Below the pieces are notes generated by a model. The model had not been told where the DNA came from. It did not search any database and saw nothing but the letters and a program-made list of their open reading frames with translations. A program made the translations under genes and the position numbers. Source: Aquabacterium sp. J223 (GTDB taxonomy: Bacteria > Pseudomonadota > Gammaproteobacteria > Burkholderiales > Burkholderiaceae_C). From it: DNA of 64,000 nt. Location: the NCBI RefSeq assembly GCF_024666615.1, contig NZ_CP088297.1:3638501-3702500 (forward strand), given 5' to 3'. This document shows, piece by piece, positions 17,151 to 26,122 of the stretch; position 1 is the stretch's first letter; each line of letters begins with the position of its first letter.

Positions 17151-18005
17151 ATGTCGAACATCGCCTTCATCGGCACCGGCACCATGGGCGGGCCGCTGGC
17201 CGGCCACCTGATGGCCGCCGGCCACACGCTGAGCGTGCACGCCCGCACGCCGTCGCGGGCCCAGGGGCTGGTCGAGCGCGGCGCCCGCTGGGCCGCCACC
17301 GCCGCCGAGGCGGTGCGCGACGCGGAAGTGGTCTTCACCATGGTCGGCGGGCCGCGCGACGTCGAGGGCCTGTACTTCGGCGAGATCCTCGACGCGGCGC
17401 CGCACGGCGCCCTGCTGATCGACATGACCACCTCGAGCCCCCGGCTGGCCCAGCGGCTGCACGAGGCCGCCGCCACCCACGGCCACCAGGCGCTGGACGC
17501 GCCGGTCACCGGCGGGCCGCAGGGGGCGCAGGCCGGGGCGCTGATCGTGATGGTGGGCGGCGAGGCCGACGCCCTGCAGCGCGCCCGTCCGCTGCTCGAC
17601 ACCTTCAGCCGCACCGTGCTGCACTACGGGCCGGCCGGCAACGGCCAGCGCGCCAAGCTGGTCAACCAGTGCGTGGCGATGCAGAACATGATCAGCGCCA
17701 TCGAGGGCCTGTTCTTCGCCCGCCGCGCGGGGCTGGACACCGACCAGATGCTGCAGATGCTGCAGGCCGGCCTCACCGACTCGAAGTCGCTGCACGGCCT
17801 GGCGCCGCTGGCCCTGCGCGGCGAGTTCCCGCCCAACTTCCACCCGGTGCACGTGGTCAAGGACCTGACGCTGGCGCTGGAAGAAGCCGACGCCCTGGGC
17901 ATCGACCTGCCCGGCCTGCGCAACGCCCACGCCCGCTGGACCCAGCTGGTCGAGCGCTTCCCCGAAGCGAAGGCCGTGCACGAGGTGGCGCGGCTGTACC
18001 TGTGA
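17151..18005 (+). CDS. 3-hydroxyisobutyrate dehydrogenase-family NAD(P)-dependent oxidoreductase
   Basis: 284 residues of the beta-hydroxyacid dehydrogenase family (HIBADH, tartronate-semialdehyde reductase, GLYR1-like). Rossmann motif 'IAFIGTGTMGGPLAGHL' at the start; substrate-loop 'DAPVTGGPQGAQAG' near residue 118; catalytic Lys in 'GNGQRAKLVNQ' near 170. The family oxidises a 3-hydroxy acid to a semialdehyde or the reverse, in the cytoplasm. GGGAG at 17141-17145 supports the ATG. It opens a plus-strand run with Bug protein 5 and the CoxMSL-type hydroxylase, with intervals of 14 and 11 bases. Confidence 0.88.
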   Translation: MSNIAFIGTGTMGGPLAGHLMAAGHTLSVHARTPSRAQGLVERGARWAATAAEAVRDAEVVFTMVGGPRDVEGLYFGEILDAAPHGALLIDMTTSSPRLAQRLHEAAATHGHQALDAPVTGGPQGAQAGALIVMVGGEADALQRARPLLDTFSRTVLHYGPAGNGQRAKLVNQCVAMQNMISAIEGLFFARRAGLDTDQMLQMLQAGLTDSKSLHGLAPLALRGEFPPNFHPVHVVKDLTLALEEADALGIDLPGLRNAHARWTQLVERFPEAKAVHEVARLYL

Positions 18006-18019
18006 GCCCGGAGGCCGCC

Positions 18020-19000
18020 ATGCCGTCGACCCCGCTGCGCCGCCGGCGCGCCCTCGCCCTGCTCGCCGCGCCGCTGGCCGGCGCACTGCCCTGGCCCGTT
18101 GCCGCGCAGGAGCGGCCGCTGGCGCTGGTGCTCGGGTTCCCGCCCGGCGCCGGCATCGATGCGCTGACCCGCCAGCTCGGCGAGCGCATCGCGCCGGCCC
18201 TCGGCCGGCCGGTGATCGTGGAGAACCGCGTCGGCGCCGCCGGTCGGCTCGCCGCCGAGCACGTCAAGCGGACGCCGGCCGACGGCTCGACCCTGCTCGT
18301 CGCGCCGATGGCGGTGATGACCATCTTCCCCCACACCTACCGCCAGCTGCGCTACGACCCGGCGAAGGACTTCGTGCCGGTGGCGCACCTGGCCGAGTTC
18401 GGCCTCGCGCTGGCCGTGCGCGCCGACGCCCCGGCGCGCACGCTGCAGGAGTACGTCGAGGCGGTGAAGCGCGACCGCGACATGGGCCTGTACGGCTCCA
18501 CCGGCGTCGGCTCGCCGTCGCACTTCTTCATCTCGATGTTCGAGCGCGCGGCCGGGGTGTCGATGACGCACGTGCCGCACCGCGGCAGCGCCGACGTCAT
18601 GAACGCGCTGCTGGGCGGCCACATCAAGGCGGCCATCCTCACCGTCAACGACATCTCGCCGCAGCACGCGGCGGGCAAGCTGCGCGCGCTGGCGGTGTCG
18701 GCGCCGCGGCGCGAGGCCACCCTGCCCGACGTGCCCACCTTCAAGGAACTGGGCCACGACATCGAGGGCAGCTTCTGGTACGGCGCCTACGCGCCGGCCG
18801 GCACGCCGGCACCGGTGGTGCAGCGGCTGTCGCAGGCGCTGGTCGAGGCCACGCGGCAGCCCGAGCTCAGGGCGCAGGGGGCGAAGGTGGGCCTGCAGCT
18901 CACCGGCGGCGGCCCTGACGTGCTGGCCCGGGTGCAGAAGGCCGACCACGACCGCTGGGGACCGGCCATCCGCGCCACCGGCTTCGTCGCCGAGGACTGA
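18020..19000 (+). CDS. Bug/TctC-family periplasmic substrate-binding protein (5 of 11)
   Basis: 326 residues; signal 'LRRRRALALLAAPLAGALP' with cleavage near 'VAAQE'. The ligand loop is 'LVLGFPPGAGIDALTRQL', with Gly-Ala-Gly where most have Gly-Gly. The central region is 'YGSTGVGSPSHFFISMFERA', and 'VPHRGSADV' replaces 'VPYKG'. These two changes resemble Bug protein 10 at 52265 more than the others here. It precedes the FAD-subunit gene of a molybdenum hydroxylase by 11 bases; its ligand is probably the hydroxylase substrate (inferred). Confidence 0.9.
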   Translation: MPSTPLRRRRALALLAAPLAGALPWPVAAQERPLALVLGFPPGAGIDALTRQLGERIAPALGRPVIVENRVGAAGRLAAEHVKRTPADGSTLLVAPMAVMTIFPHTYRQLRYDPAKDFVPVAHLAEFGLALAVRADAPARTLQEYVEAVKRDRDMGLYGSTGVGSPSHFFISMFERAAGVSMTHVPHRGSADVMNALLGGHIKAAILTVNDISPQHAAGKLRALAVSAPRREATLPDVPTFKELGHDIEGSFWYGAYAPAGTPAPVVQRLSQALVEATRQPELRAQGAKVGLQLTGGGPDVLARVQKADHDRWGPAIRATGFVAED

Positions 19001-19011
19001 GCCGCACCACG

Positions 19012-19872
19012 ATGAAGGCGCCCGCCTTCGCCTACTGCCGGCCGCGCGACCTCGACGAGGCGCTGGCCCTGCTCGACCAGCACGGTGCCGACGCCCGGCC
19101 CCTGGCCGGCGGGCAGAGCCTGCTGCCGGTGCTGCACCTGCGGCTGGCCGCGCCGGCGGTGCTGGTCGACCTGCAGGACGTGGCGGCGCTGCGCGGCATC
19201 GCGCGCGGGGAAGGCGGCGTGCGCCTCGGCGCCATGACCACCTACCACGAGGCGCAGGCCGACCCGCGGCTCGCCGCAGCGGCACCGCTGCTCGCGCTGG
19301 CGCTGCCGCACGTGGCCCATCCGGCCATCCGCCACCGCGGCACCCTGGGCGGCAGCGCGGCGCTGGCCGACCCGGCCGCCGAAGTGCCGGCGGTGTGTAC
19401 CGCGCTCGCGGCCCGCTTCGAGCTGCGGTCGCGTCGCCGCGGACCGCGCACCGTCGCCGCCGAGGACTTCTTCCAGGGCGCCTTCAGCACCGCGCTGGAC
19501 CCCGACGAGCTGCTGACGGCCATCGTGCTGCCCGACGCACCGCCCGGCGAACGCGTGGCCTTCGACGAGCTGGCGCGCCGCCGGGGCGACTATGCGGTGG
19601 TCGGCACCTGCGTGCGGCTGGCCGGCGGCCCCGATCGCATCCACGATGCGACCGTCGTGCAGTTCGGCGTCGCCGACCGCGCGCTGCGGCTGCCCGGCGC
19701 GGCGGCGGCGCTGTGCGGCCGCCGGCTGGACGCCGAGGCCATCGACGACGCCTGCGCCGCGCTGCGCGATGAGCTGCGCTGCGAAGGCGACCTGCACACC
19801 GCCGCGGCCACCAAGCACCACCTGGCGACGGTGCAGTTGCGGCGGCTGCTCACCACCCTCGCGCCACCATGA
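19012..19872 (+). CDS. CoxM-type FAD-binding subunit of a molybdenum hydroxylase
   Basis: 286 residues, the medium subunit of a xanthine-oxidase-family complex, which passes electrons from the iron-sulfur subunit to an acceptor through FAD. FAD-binding motifs are 'ARPLAGGQSLLPVLHLR' near residue 28 and 'HRGTLGGSAALADPAAE' near 110. The last codons overlap the small-subunit start (ATGA), giving the classic M-S-L order. The cofactor-insertion genes of the family (CoxD/E/F, XdhC types) are not in the window. Confidence 0.9.
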   Translation: MKAPAFAYCRPRDLDEALALLDQHGADARPLAGGQSLLPVLHLRLAAPAVLVDLQDVAALRGIARGEGGVRLGAMTTYHEAQADPRLAAAAPLLALALPHVAHPAIRHRGTLGGSAALADPAAEVPAVCTALAARFELRSRRRGPRTVAAEDFFQGAFSTALDPDELLTAIVLPDAPPGERVAFDELARRRGDYAVVGTCVRLAGGPDRIHDATVVQFGVADRALRLPGAAAALCGRRLDAEAIDDACAALRDELRCEGDLHTAAATKHHLATVQLRRLLTTLAPP

Positions 19873-20354
19873 GCACCGAGCCCATCGAGTCCATGACCCT
19901 GCGGCTGCAGGTCAACGGCGAGGCCGTCGAGCGGCCGGTGGCGGTGCGCCGGCACCTGGCCGACTTCCTGCGCGAGGACCTCGGCCTCACCGGCACCCAT
20001 GTCGGCTGCGAACACGGCGTGTGCGGTGCCTGCACCGTGCGGCTGGACGGCCGGGTGGTGCGCGGCTGCCTGGTGCTCGCGGTGCAGGCCGACGGCGCCT
20101 CGGTGCAGACCATCGAGGGCGCAGCCGATGCCCGCATGGCGGCGCTGCAGGCGGCCTTCCACCGGCACAACGCCGCGCAGTGCGGCTTCTGCACCCCGGC
20201 CATGCTGCTCACCGCGGCGGACCTGCTGGACCGGCCCGACCGCCCGAGCCGGGAGGAGATCCGCGAGCACCTGTCCGGCAACCTGTGCCGCTGCACCGGC
20301 TACCAGGCCATCGTCGACGCGGTCGAAGCGACCTGCCGGGCGCTGCAGGGATGA
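19869..20354 (+). CDS. CoxS-type [2Fe-2S] subunit of a molybdenum hydroxylase
   Basis: 161 residues with two [2Fe-2S] clusters. The plant-type cluster is 'GCEHGVCGACTVRLDG' with its fourth Cys in 'VRGCLVLA'; the second, in the helical C-terminal domain, is 'CGFC' (near 104) and 'CRC' (near 140). It links the molybdopterin subunit to the FAD subunit. It overlaps the genes on both sides by four bases, so the three subunits should be made in fixed proportion. Confidence 0.92.
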   Translation: MSTEPIESMTLRLQVNGEAVERPVAVRRHLADFLREDLGLTGTHVGCEHGVCGACTVRLDGRVVRGCLVLAVQADGASVQTIEGAADARMAALQAAFHRHNAAQCGFCTPAMLLTAADLLDRPDRPSREEIREHLSGNLCRCTGYQAIVDAVEATCRALQG

Positions 20355-22738
20355 ACAGCCCGCGCGACCTGCCGCAGGCGCAGACGGCCGACGCCTGCAT
20401 CGGCCAGCCGCTGCCCCGCCGCGGCCTGGAGCGCCTGCTGCAGGGCCGCGGCTGCTACGTCGACGACCTGCAGCCGCCGCGACTGGCCCATGCGGTGATG
20501 GTGCGCAGCCCCTACGCGCACGCCCGCATCGTCTCGATCGACGTCGAGCCGGCGCGGCGGGCGCCGGGCGTGCTCGCCGTCGCCACCGGCCGCGACATGG
20601 CCGGCTGGTGCAAGCCCTGGGTCGGCACGCTGGCCACCGCGCCGGGCATGCGCTCGCCGCCGCAGCACGCGCTGGCCATCGACCGCGTGTGCTGGCAGGG
20701 CGAGCCGGTGGCCGTCGTGGTCGCGGGCACGCGGGCCCAGGCCGAAGACGCCGCCGAGCGCGTCGAGGTGACCTGGGAACCGCTGCCGGTGGTGGCCGAC
20801 GAGCTGGCCGCGCTGGCGCCGGACGCGCGGCCGGTGCACCCGGGCGACGCCGACAACGTTTGCTACCGCCGCGAGGTGGCGAGCGGCGACGTCGAGCAGG
20901 GTTTCGCCGCCGCCGCGGCGGTGGTCAGCGCCACGCTGCGCACCGGCCGCCACACCCACGTCACGCTGGAGCCGCGGGCCATCCTGGCCGACTTCAACCC
21001 GGCGGACCGGCAGCTCACGGTGTGGCATGCGTCGCAGGTGCCGCACATGATGCAGTGGCTGCTGGCCGACCAGTTCGGACTGCCCGAGTCGCAGGTGCGG
21101 GTGATCGTGCCCGACGTGGGCGGCAGCTTCGGGCTGAAGATCCACGTCTTCGGCGACGAGATGGCCGCGGTGGCGATGGCGCTGCAGCTCGGTCGGCCGG
21201 TGAAGTTCGTCGCCGACCGGCTGGAGTCGTTCCAGAGCGACGTGCACGCCCGCGGCCACCGCATCGAGGCCCGCATGGCGGTGTCGGCCGAGGGCGAGAT
21301 CCTGGCCTTCGAGCTCGACGACGTGCAGACCTTCGGGCCCTACGGCTGCTACCCGCGGGCCGGCACCGGCGAGGGCAACCAGGTGCTCAACCTGGCCGGC
21401 GCGCCCTATCGCAACCGCCACTACCGGGGCCGGCTGCGGGTCGCCTTCCAGCACAAGGGCATGGTCGGCCCCTACCGGGCCGTCGGCCACCCGGTGGCCT
21501 GCCTGGCCACCGAGGTGATGCTGGAGCAGGCGGCACGCGCCGTCGGCGTCGACCCCGCGCAGGCGCGACGGCGCAACCTGGTGGCCGACGACGCCTACCC
21601 GTGGACGCTGGCCACCGGCCCGGTGGTGGAAGGTCTGTCGCAGCAGGCCTCGCTGGACCGCCTGCTGCAGATGATGGACTACGACGGGCTGCGCGCCGCG
21701 CAGGCGCGCGAGCGGGCGCGCGGCGTGCACCGCGGCATCGGGCTGGCGCACTTCGTCGAGATGACCTCGCCGTCGGGGCGGGTGTACGGCGCCGGCGGGG
21801 CGCCCATCGCCTCGCAGGACGCCTGCATGCTGCGGCTGACCGCCAGCGGCATGGTGCACTGCGCCGTCGGCATCACCGAGTTCGGCCAGGGCGCGGCGAT
21901 GATGGTGGCGCAGGTGGCGGCCAGCGGCCTCGGCGTGCCGGTGGAGCGCGTGCGGGTGCTGCTCGGCGACACCGACGTCACGCCCTACGGCGGCGGCAAC
22001 TGGGGGTCGCGCGGCACCGGCATCGGCGGCGAGGCGGTGTGGCTGGCGGCGCGGGCGCTGCGCGAGAACCTGCTCGCCTTCGCCGCCCGGGTGCTCGGCC
22101 GGCCGGCCGACGCGCTCGACCTGCGCGGCGGCGAGGTGGTGGAACGCGAGGGCGGCGAGCGCCACCTGAGCCTGGAAGCCCTGGCCCGCCGCGCCTACTT
22201 CCGGCCCGACCTGACACCGGCCGACATCACGCCCGAGCTGATGGTCACGCGCAGCTTCTCGCAGCGGGCCTACGGCAGCGTCTTCAGCAACGGCGTGCAC
22301 GCCAGCCATGTCGAGGTGGACCTCGACACCGGCTGGGTGCGGCTGCTGCGCCACTGGGTGGTGGAGGACTGCGGCACCGTGGTCAACCCGCTGCTGGTCG
22401 ACGAGCAGATCCGCGGCGGGGTGGTGCAGGGCCTGGGCGCCGCGCTGTACGAGGAGGTGCTCTACGGCGACGAGGGCCAGCTGCTCAACGGCAGCCTGGC
22501 CGAGTACCTGGTGCCCATGGCCGGCGAGATGCCCGACATCGAGGTGGCCCACCTGCACACGCCGACCCGGACCTCCACGCTCGGCGCCAAGGGCGCCGGC
22601 GAGGCGGGCGTCGCCGGCGCCTCCGCCGCGGTGCTCAACGCCGTCAACGACGCGCTGGCGCCCTTCGGCGCCTTCCTCACCGAGATCCCCATCACCCCGC
22701 AGCGGGTGCTGCAGGCGCTGGGCAAGGTGCCGCGCTGA
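20351..22738 (+). CDS. CoxL-type molybdopterin-binding subunit of an aerobic hydroxylase
   Basis: 795 residues, the catalytic subunit. The molybdenum-cofactor loops include 'VGGSFGLKIHVFGDE' and 'GPYRAVGHP', and the catalytic Glu is in 'GAKGAGEAGVAG' near the C-terminus. The 'A-Y-R-C-S-F-R' active-site loop of true CO dehydrogenase is absent ('VGPYRAVGH' stands there), so this is not a CO dehydrogenase but a hydroxylase of an aromatic or N-heterocyclic substrate or aldehyde. No signal peptide: cytoplasmic. ATGA overlap with the small subunit. Substrate unknown; the operon also holds a hydroxyacid dehydrogenase and Bug protein 5. Confidence 0.92.
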   Translation: MNSPRDLPQAQTADACIGQPLPRRGLERLLQGRGCYVDDLQPPRLAHAVMVRSPYAHARIVSIDVEPARRAPGVLAVATGRDMAGWCKPWVGTLATAPGMRSPPQHALAIDRVCWQGEPVAVVVAGTRAQAEDAAERVEVTWEPLPVVADELAALAPDARPVHPGDADNVCYRREVASGDVEQGFAAAAAVVSATLRTGRHTHVTLEPRAILADFNPADRQLTVWHASQVPHMMQWLLADQFGLPESQVRVIVPDVGGSFGLKIHVFGDEMAAVAMALQLGRPVKFVADRLESFQSDVHARGHRIEARMAVSAEGEILAFELDDVQTFGPYGCYPRAGTGEGNQVLNLAGAPYRNRHYRGRLRVAFQHKGMVGPYRAVGHPVACLATEVMLEQAARAVGVDPAQARRRNLVADDAYPWTLATGPVVEGLSQQASLDRLLQMMDYDGLRAAQARERARGVHRGIGLAHFVEMTSPSGRVYGAGGAPIASQDACMLRLTASGMVHCAVGITEFGQGAAMMVAQVAASGLGVPVERVRVLLGDTDVTPYGGGNWGSRGTGIGGEAVWLAARALRENLLAFAARVLGRPADALDLRGGEVVEREGGERHLSLEALARRAYFRPDLTPADITPELMVTRSFSQRAYGSVFSNGVHASHVEVDLDTGWVRLLRHWVVEDCGTVVNPLLVDEQIRGGVVQGLGAALYEEVLYGDEGQLLNGSLAEYLVPMAGEMPDIEVAHLHTPTRTSTLGAKGAGEAGVAGASAAVLNAVNDALAPFGAFLTEIPITPQRVLQALGKVPR

Positions 22739-22752
22739 GCGGCCCGCGGGCC

Positions 22753-22796
22753 GACTCATAAGCCACGGCTGTTGAGTCATCGAATCTTTGCGATTC
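22753..22796. promoter_or_regulatory. two short inverted repeats upstream of the first FAD monooxygenase
   Basis: The 167-base gap 22739-22905 has GACTCA at 22753-22758 mirrored by TGAGTC at 22773-22778, then GAATC-TTTGC-GATTC at 22782-22796, in a patch of lower GC. No T-run follows, so a terminator is unlikely; an operator for the downstream operon is possible. I see no convincing -35/-10 pair. The rest of the gap is plain GC-rich sequence ending in an AAGGAGA ribosome site. Confidence 0.3.
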
Positions 22797-22905
22797 ACAG
22801 CCCGGGCCGGATCGCCTCCAATGGCCGTCGCCGGGATCCACCGGCCCGGGGACGACGGTCGGCGACGGTCGCGACGGCAAGCCCCCGGCACGACAAGGAG
22901 ACGAC

Positions 22906-24093
22906 ATGGTTCTGCCGGGGCGGCGTGCACCGCGCGTGGCGATCATCGGTGCGGGCATCGGCGGGCTGACCGCCGCGGCCTCGTTGCACCGCCGGGGCTG
23001 CGAGGTGGCGGTCTACGAGAAGGCCTCGCAGCTGGGCGAGGTGGGCGCCGGGCTGCAGCTCGCGCCCAACGCCATCAAGGTGCTGCGCTCGCTGGACCTG
23101 GAGGACGCGCTGCGGGCGGTCGGCGCCGAGCCGAAGGTGCGCCTGTCGCTGAAGTGGGACGACGGCAGCGTGCGGGCGCGCGAGCAGTTCATGGGCCAGA
23201 TGCAGGAGCGCTACGGTGCGCGCTACCACACCGCGCACCGCGCCGACCTGCACCGCCTGCTGCTGTCGAAGGTGCCCGAGGACCGGGTGCACACCGGCCG
23301 GCAGTGCGTGGCGCTGGACGCCGATGGCGACGTCGCCTCGGCCCGCTTCGCCGACGGCCAGGCCATCGAAGCCGACGTCATCCTCGGCGCCGACGGCATC
23401 CACTCGGTGGTGCGCGATGCGCTCTTCGGCCCGGCCGAGGCGCGCTTCACCCACCAGATCTGCTGGCGGATCATCCTGCCGATGGCCGAGCTGGCCGCCT
23501 GCGCCGACAGCCTGCCGACGCCGCTGGACGGCAGCGAGTACACCGGCTGGCTGGGCCCGAACGGCCACGTGCTGTTCTACCCGCTGCGCGGCGGCGAACT
23601 GCTCAACGTCTTCGCCGGCCGCGTCGAGCCCCACGGCTGGGCCGACGAGTCGTGGGCGGTGCGCAGCAACGTCGACAAACTGATCGAGGCCTACCGCGGC
23701 TGGAACGAGGGCCTGCTCGCCGTCTTCCGCCGCGCCAGCGAGTGCTTCAAGTGGGGCATCTACGACCGCGACCCGCTGCAGCGCTGGGCCCGCGGCCGCG
23801 CCGCCCTGCTCGGCGACGCCGCCCACCCGATGATGCCCACGCTGGCGCAGGGCGCCGCCATCTCGATGGAGGACGGCGCGGCGGTGGCCCGCCACCTCGC
23901 CGACGGCGCGGCGGACCCGGTGGCCGCGCTCGCCGCCTACGAGCGCGAGCGCCAGCCGCGGGCCTCGCGCGTGCAGCTGCAGGCGCGCCAGCAGTTCCTC
24001 AACAACCAGCTCGTGCCGCCGCCGCCGCCGCTGCCGGTGGACTGGATCTACGGACACGACGCGGTGCAGGGCCCGGTGGCCCGGGCCGCCTGA
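22906..24093 (+). CDS. FAD-dependent aromatic monooxygenase (salicylate-hydroxylase-like), copy 1
   Basis: 395 residues, group A flavoprotein monooxygenase. The FAD motif 'VAIIGAGIGGLTAAASL' lies at about 11, the DG motif 'GADGIHSVVRD' near 164, and the GD motif 'LLGDAAHPMMPTLAQG' near 303. Such single-component enzymes use NAD(P)H and O2 to put a hydroxyl on a phenolic acid or hydroxypyridine carboxylate; salicylate, 3-hydroxybenzoate and 6-hydroxynicotinate enzymes all look like this. It starts a run with two Bug proteins, a second monooxygenase, VOC protein and fumarylacetoacetase. The C-terminus has a poly-Pro stretch ('VPPPPPLPVDW'). Confidence 0.88.
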   Translation: MVLPGRRAPRVAIIGAGIGGLTAAASLHRRGCEVAVYEKASQLGEVGAGLQLAPNAIKVLRSLDLEDALRAVGAEPKVRLSLKWDDGSVRAREQFMGQMQERYGARYHTAHRADLHRLLLSKVPEDRVHTGRQCVALDADGDVASARFADGQAIEADVILGADGIHSVVRDALFGPAEARFTHQICWRIILPMAELAACADSLPTPLDGSEYTGWLGPNGHVLFYPLRGGELLNVFAGRVEPHGWADESWAVRSNVDKLIEAYRGWNEGLLAVFRRASECFKWGIYDRDPLQRWARGRAALLGDAAHPMMPTLAQGAAISMEDGAAVARHLADGAADPVAALAAYERERQPRASRVQLQARQQFLNNQLVPPPPPLPVDWIYGHDAVQGPVARAA

Positions 24094-24118
24094 ACGACAT
24101 GACGACGAGGAGACACCC

Positions 24119-25099
24119 ATGACGCGGAACCCCGCACCGCTGGCCGTGCTGGCGCTGCTCGCCGGGCTGTGCGGCAGCGCGCCGGCGCAGACCGCCGCAT
24201 CCTTTCCCACCAAGCCGGTGCGCATCGTCGTGCCGTACGCGCCCGGCGGCGCGCTCGACGCCTCGGCCCGGCTGGTGGCCACCGAGATGACCAAGATCCT
24301 CGGCCAGACGGTGCTGATCGAGAACCGGCCCGGCGGGGCCGGCACCACCGGCGCCGACTTCGTGGCCAAGGCGCCGGCCGACGGCCACACGCTGTGCTGG
24401 TGCCCCACCGGCCCGCTGACCATCACGCCGCTGACCGACCCGAAGGTGCCGTACCAGCCGCTGAAGGACCTGGTGCCGGTGAGCCATGTCATCAACATGG
24501 ACAACGTCATCATGGCGCGGCGCGACCTGCCCGCCGACAACCTGAAGGACCTGGTGGCCCTGGCGCGCAGCCAGCCGGCCGGCCTGACCTTCGGCACGCC
24601 GGGCGCCGGCGGCACCCACCACCTCGGCGGCGAATGGTTCCGCACCGAGACCGGCGGCAAGCTGGTGCACGTGCCCTACAAGGGCGAGAACCCGGCCATC
24701 GCCGACCTCCTCGGCGGCCAGATCGACCTGGTCTTCGGTTCGGCCTCGCTGGCGGCGCCGCTGCTGCGCGAGGGCAAGATCAAGGTGCTGGGCAACGTGG
24801 GCAGCAGCCGCTCGCGCCTGCTGCCCGAGGTGCCCACCGTCGCGCAGTCGGGCTACCCGTCCTACGCCTGGTACAACTTCATCGGCCTCAACGCGCCCGC
24901 CGGCACGCCGGCGCCGGTGATCGACACGCTGTCCAAGGCCGTCGCCCGGTCGCTGCAGGACCCCACGCTGCGCGAGAAGTTCGTCGGCATGGGCTTCGAG
25001 CCGGTGGGCAGCACGCCCGACCAGTTCGCCCGCTTCCTGGTCAAGGAGACGGCGACCTGGAGCCGGGTCATGAAGTCGACCGGCTTCAGCCGCGAATGA
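24119..25099 (+). CDS. Bug/TctC-family periplasmic substrate-binding protein (6 of 11)
   Basis: 326 residues with a Sec signal peptide ending at 'GSAPAQT'. Ligand loop 'RIVVPYAPGGALDASARLV'; mid-protein 'FGTPGAGGTHHLGGEWF' and 'HVPYKGENPAIADLLGG' follow the family closely. An AGGAGA site precedes the ATG. Its stop overlaps the start of Bug protein 7 (ATGA), so the two binding proteins are made together, and both lie between two FAD monooxygenase genes. Confidence 0.92.
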   Translation: MTRNPAPLAVLALLAGLCGSAPAQTAASFPTKPVRIVVPYAPGGALDASARLVATEMTKILGQTVLIENRPGGAGTTGADFVAKAPADGHTLCWCPTGPLTITPLTDPKVPYQPLKDLVPVSHVINMDNVIMARRDLPADNLKDLVALARSQPAGLTFGTPGAGGTHHLGGEWFRTETGGKLVHVPYKGENPAIADLLGGQIDLVFGSASLAAPLLREGKIKVLGNVGSSRSRLLPEVPTVAQSGYPSYAWYNFIGLNAPAGTPAPVIDTLSKAVARSLQDPTLREKFVGMGFEPVGSTPDQFARFLVKETATWSRVMKSTGFSRE

Positions 25100-26088
25100 G
25101 GGCCCCGCGCATGCAACGCCGTCTCGTCCTCGCCGCGCTCGGCTCGCTGTCGACGGGCCTGTGCGGCCTGGCCCGCGCCCAGGCCGGCGCCTACCCCAAC
25201 AAGCCGGTGCGGCTGGTGGTGCCCTTCGCGCCCGGCGGCCCCACCGACGTGGCCGGCCGCCTGCTGGCGCAGAAGCTGGGCGCCCTGCTCGGCCAGCAGG
25301 TGATCGTCGACAACCGGCCCGGCGCCGGCGGCACGGTGGGCGCGGCCGCGGTGGCCCAGGCCCCGGCCGACGGCTACACGCTGCTGTTCGGCAGCACCAG
25401 CACGCTGGCCGTCAGCCCGGCGCTGTACCCGCGGCTGCCCTACGACGCGGCCACCGCCTTCCAGCCGGTGGCGCTGGTGGCCCGCGGCCCGCAGATGCTG
25501 GTGGTGCACCCGTCGGTGCCCGCGGCCGACCTGAAGGAGTTCGTCGCCTTCGCGCGCCGGCAGGCTCAGCCGATGAGCTTCGCGTCGGCGGGCAACGGCT
25601 CGGTCGGCCACCTGACCGCCGAGCTGTTGAAGTCGGTCACCGGCATCCCCGCGCTGCACGTGCCCTACAAGGGCGGCTCGCCCGCGGTCAACGCCGTCGT
25701 CGCCGGCGAGACGCAGTTCACCATCGACGCGGTGGGCACCATGCTGCCCTTCGTCAAGGCCGGGCGGCTGAAGGCGGTGAGCCTGCTGGGCGAGTCGCGC
25801 AGCCCGCTGGTGCCGGCGTTGCCGACGGCGGTGGAGTCGGGCTTCCCGAAGCTGGTGGCCGACTTCTGGAGCGGCGTCGTCGCGCCGGCCGGCACGCCGC
25901 GCGAGGTGCTGGCCCGGCTGGAGACCGACATCGCCAAGGTGGTGGCCGATCCGGAGGTGGTCGAGCAGCTGCGCCTGCTGGGCACCGCGCCGCAGCGGCT
26001 GTCCGTCGACGAGTTCACCCGCTTCGTGCGCGAGGAAGCGCGCAAGTGGGCCGAGATCGCCCAGGCCTCGGGCGCCAAGGCCGAATGA
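25096..26088 (+). CDS. Bug/TctC-family periplasmic substrate-binding protein (7 of 11)
   Basis: 330 residues from the ATG overlapping the previous stop; a second ATG at 25111 (325 residues) begins right at the signal peptide 'MQRRLVLAALGSLSTGLCG' and may be the real start. Motifs are 'RLVVPFAPGGPTDVAGRLL' and 'HVPYKGGSPAVNAVVAGE'. It differs clearly in sequence from Bug protein 6 beside it, so this is not a recent tandem copy; two ligands or two affinity ranges are likely. Confidence 0.92.
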   Translation: MRAPRMQRRLVLAALGSLSTGLCGLARAQAGAYPNKPVRLVVPFAPGGPTDVAGRLLAQKLGALLGQQVIVDNRPGAGGTVGAAAVAQAPADGYTLLFGSTSTLAVSPALYPRLPYDAATAFQPVALVARGPQMLVVHPSVPAADLKEFVAFARRQAQPMSFASAGNGSVGHLTAELLKSVTGIPALHVPYKGGSPAVNAVVAGETQFTIDAVGTMLPFVKAGRLKAVSLLGESRSPLVPALPTAVESGFPKLVADFWSGVVAPAGTPREVLARLETDIAKVVADPEVVEQLRLLGTAPQRLSVDEFTRFVREEARKWAEIAQASGAKAE

Positions 26089-26122
26089 CACGCCGAATGA
26101 AGCGGCCGCAAACGGAGTCGAC

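Noticed and set aside
20351-22738. Carbon-monoxide dehydrogenase (CoxL)
   Set aside because: The A-Y-R-C-S-F-R loop needed for the Mo-Cu site is absent; the same holds for 31338-33716.
22741-22755. GC palindrome as rho-independent terminator after the CoxL-type gene
   Set aside because: No loop of useful size and no T-run follows.
20300-22930. A minus-strand open frame of about 876 codons, rich in His, Arg and Gln
   Set aside because: Mirror of the CoxL-type gene; composition is typical of a shadow frame.
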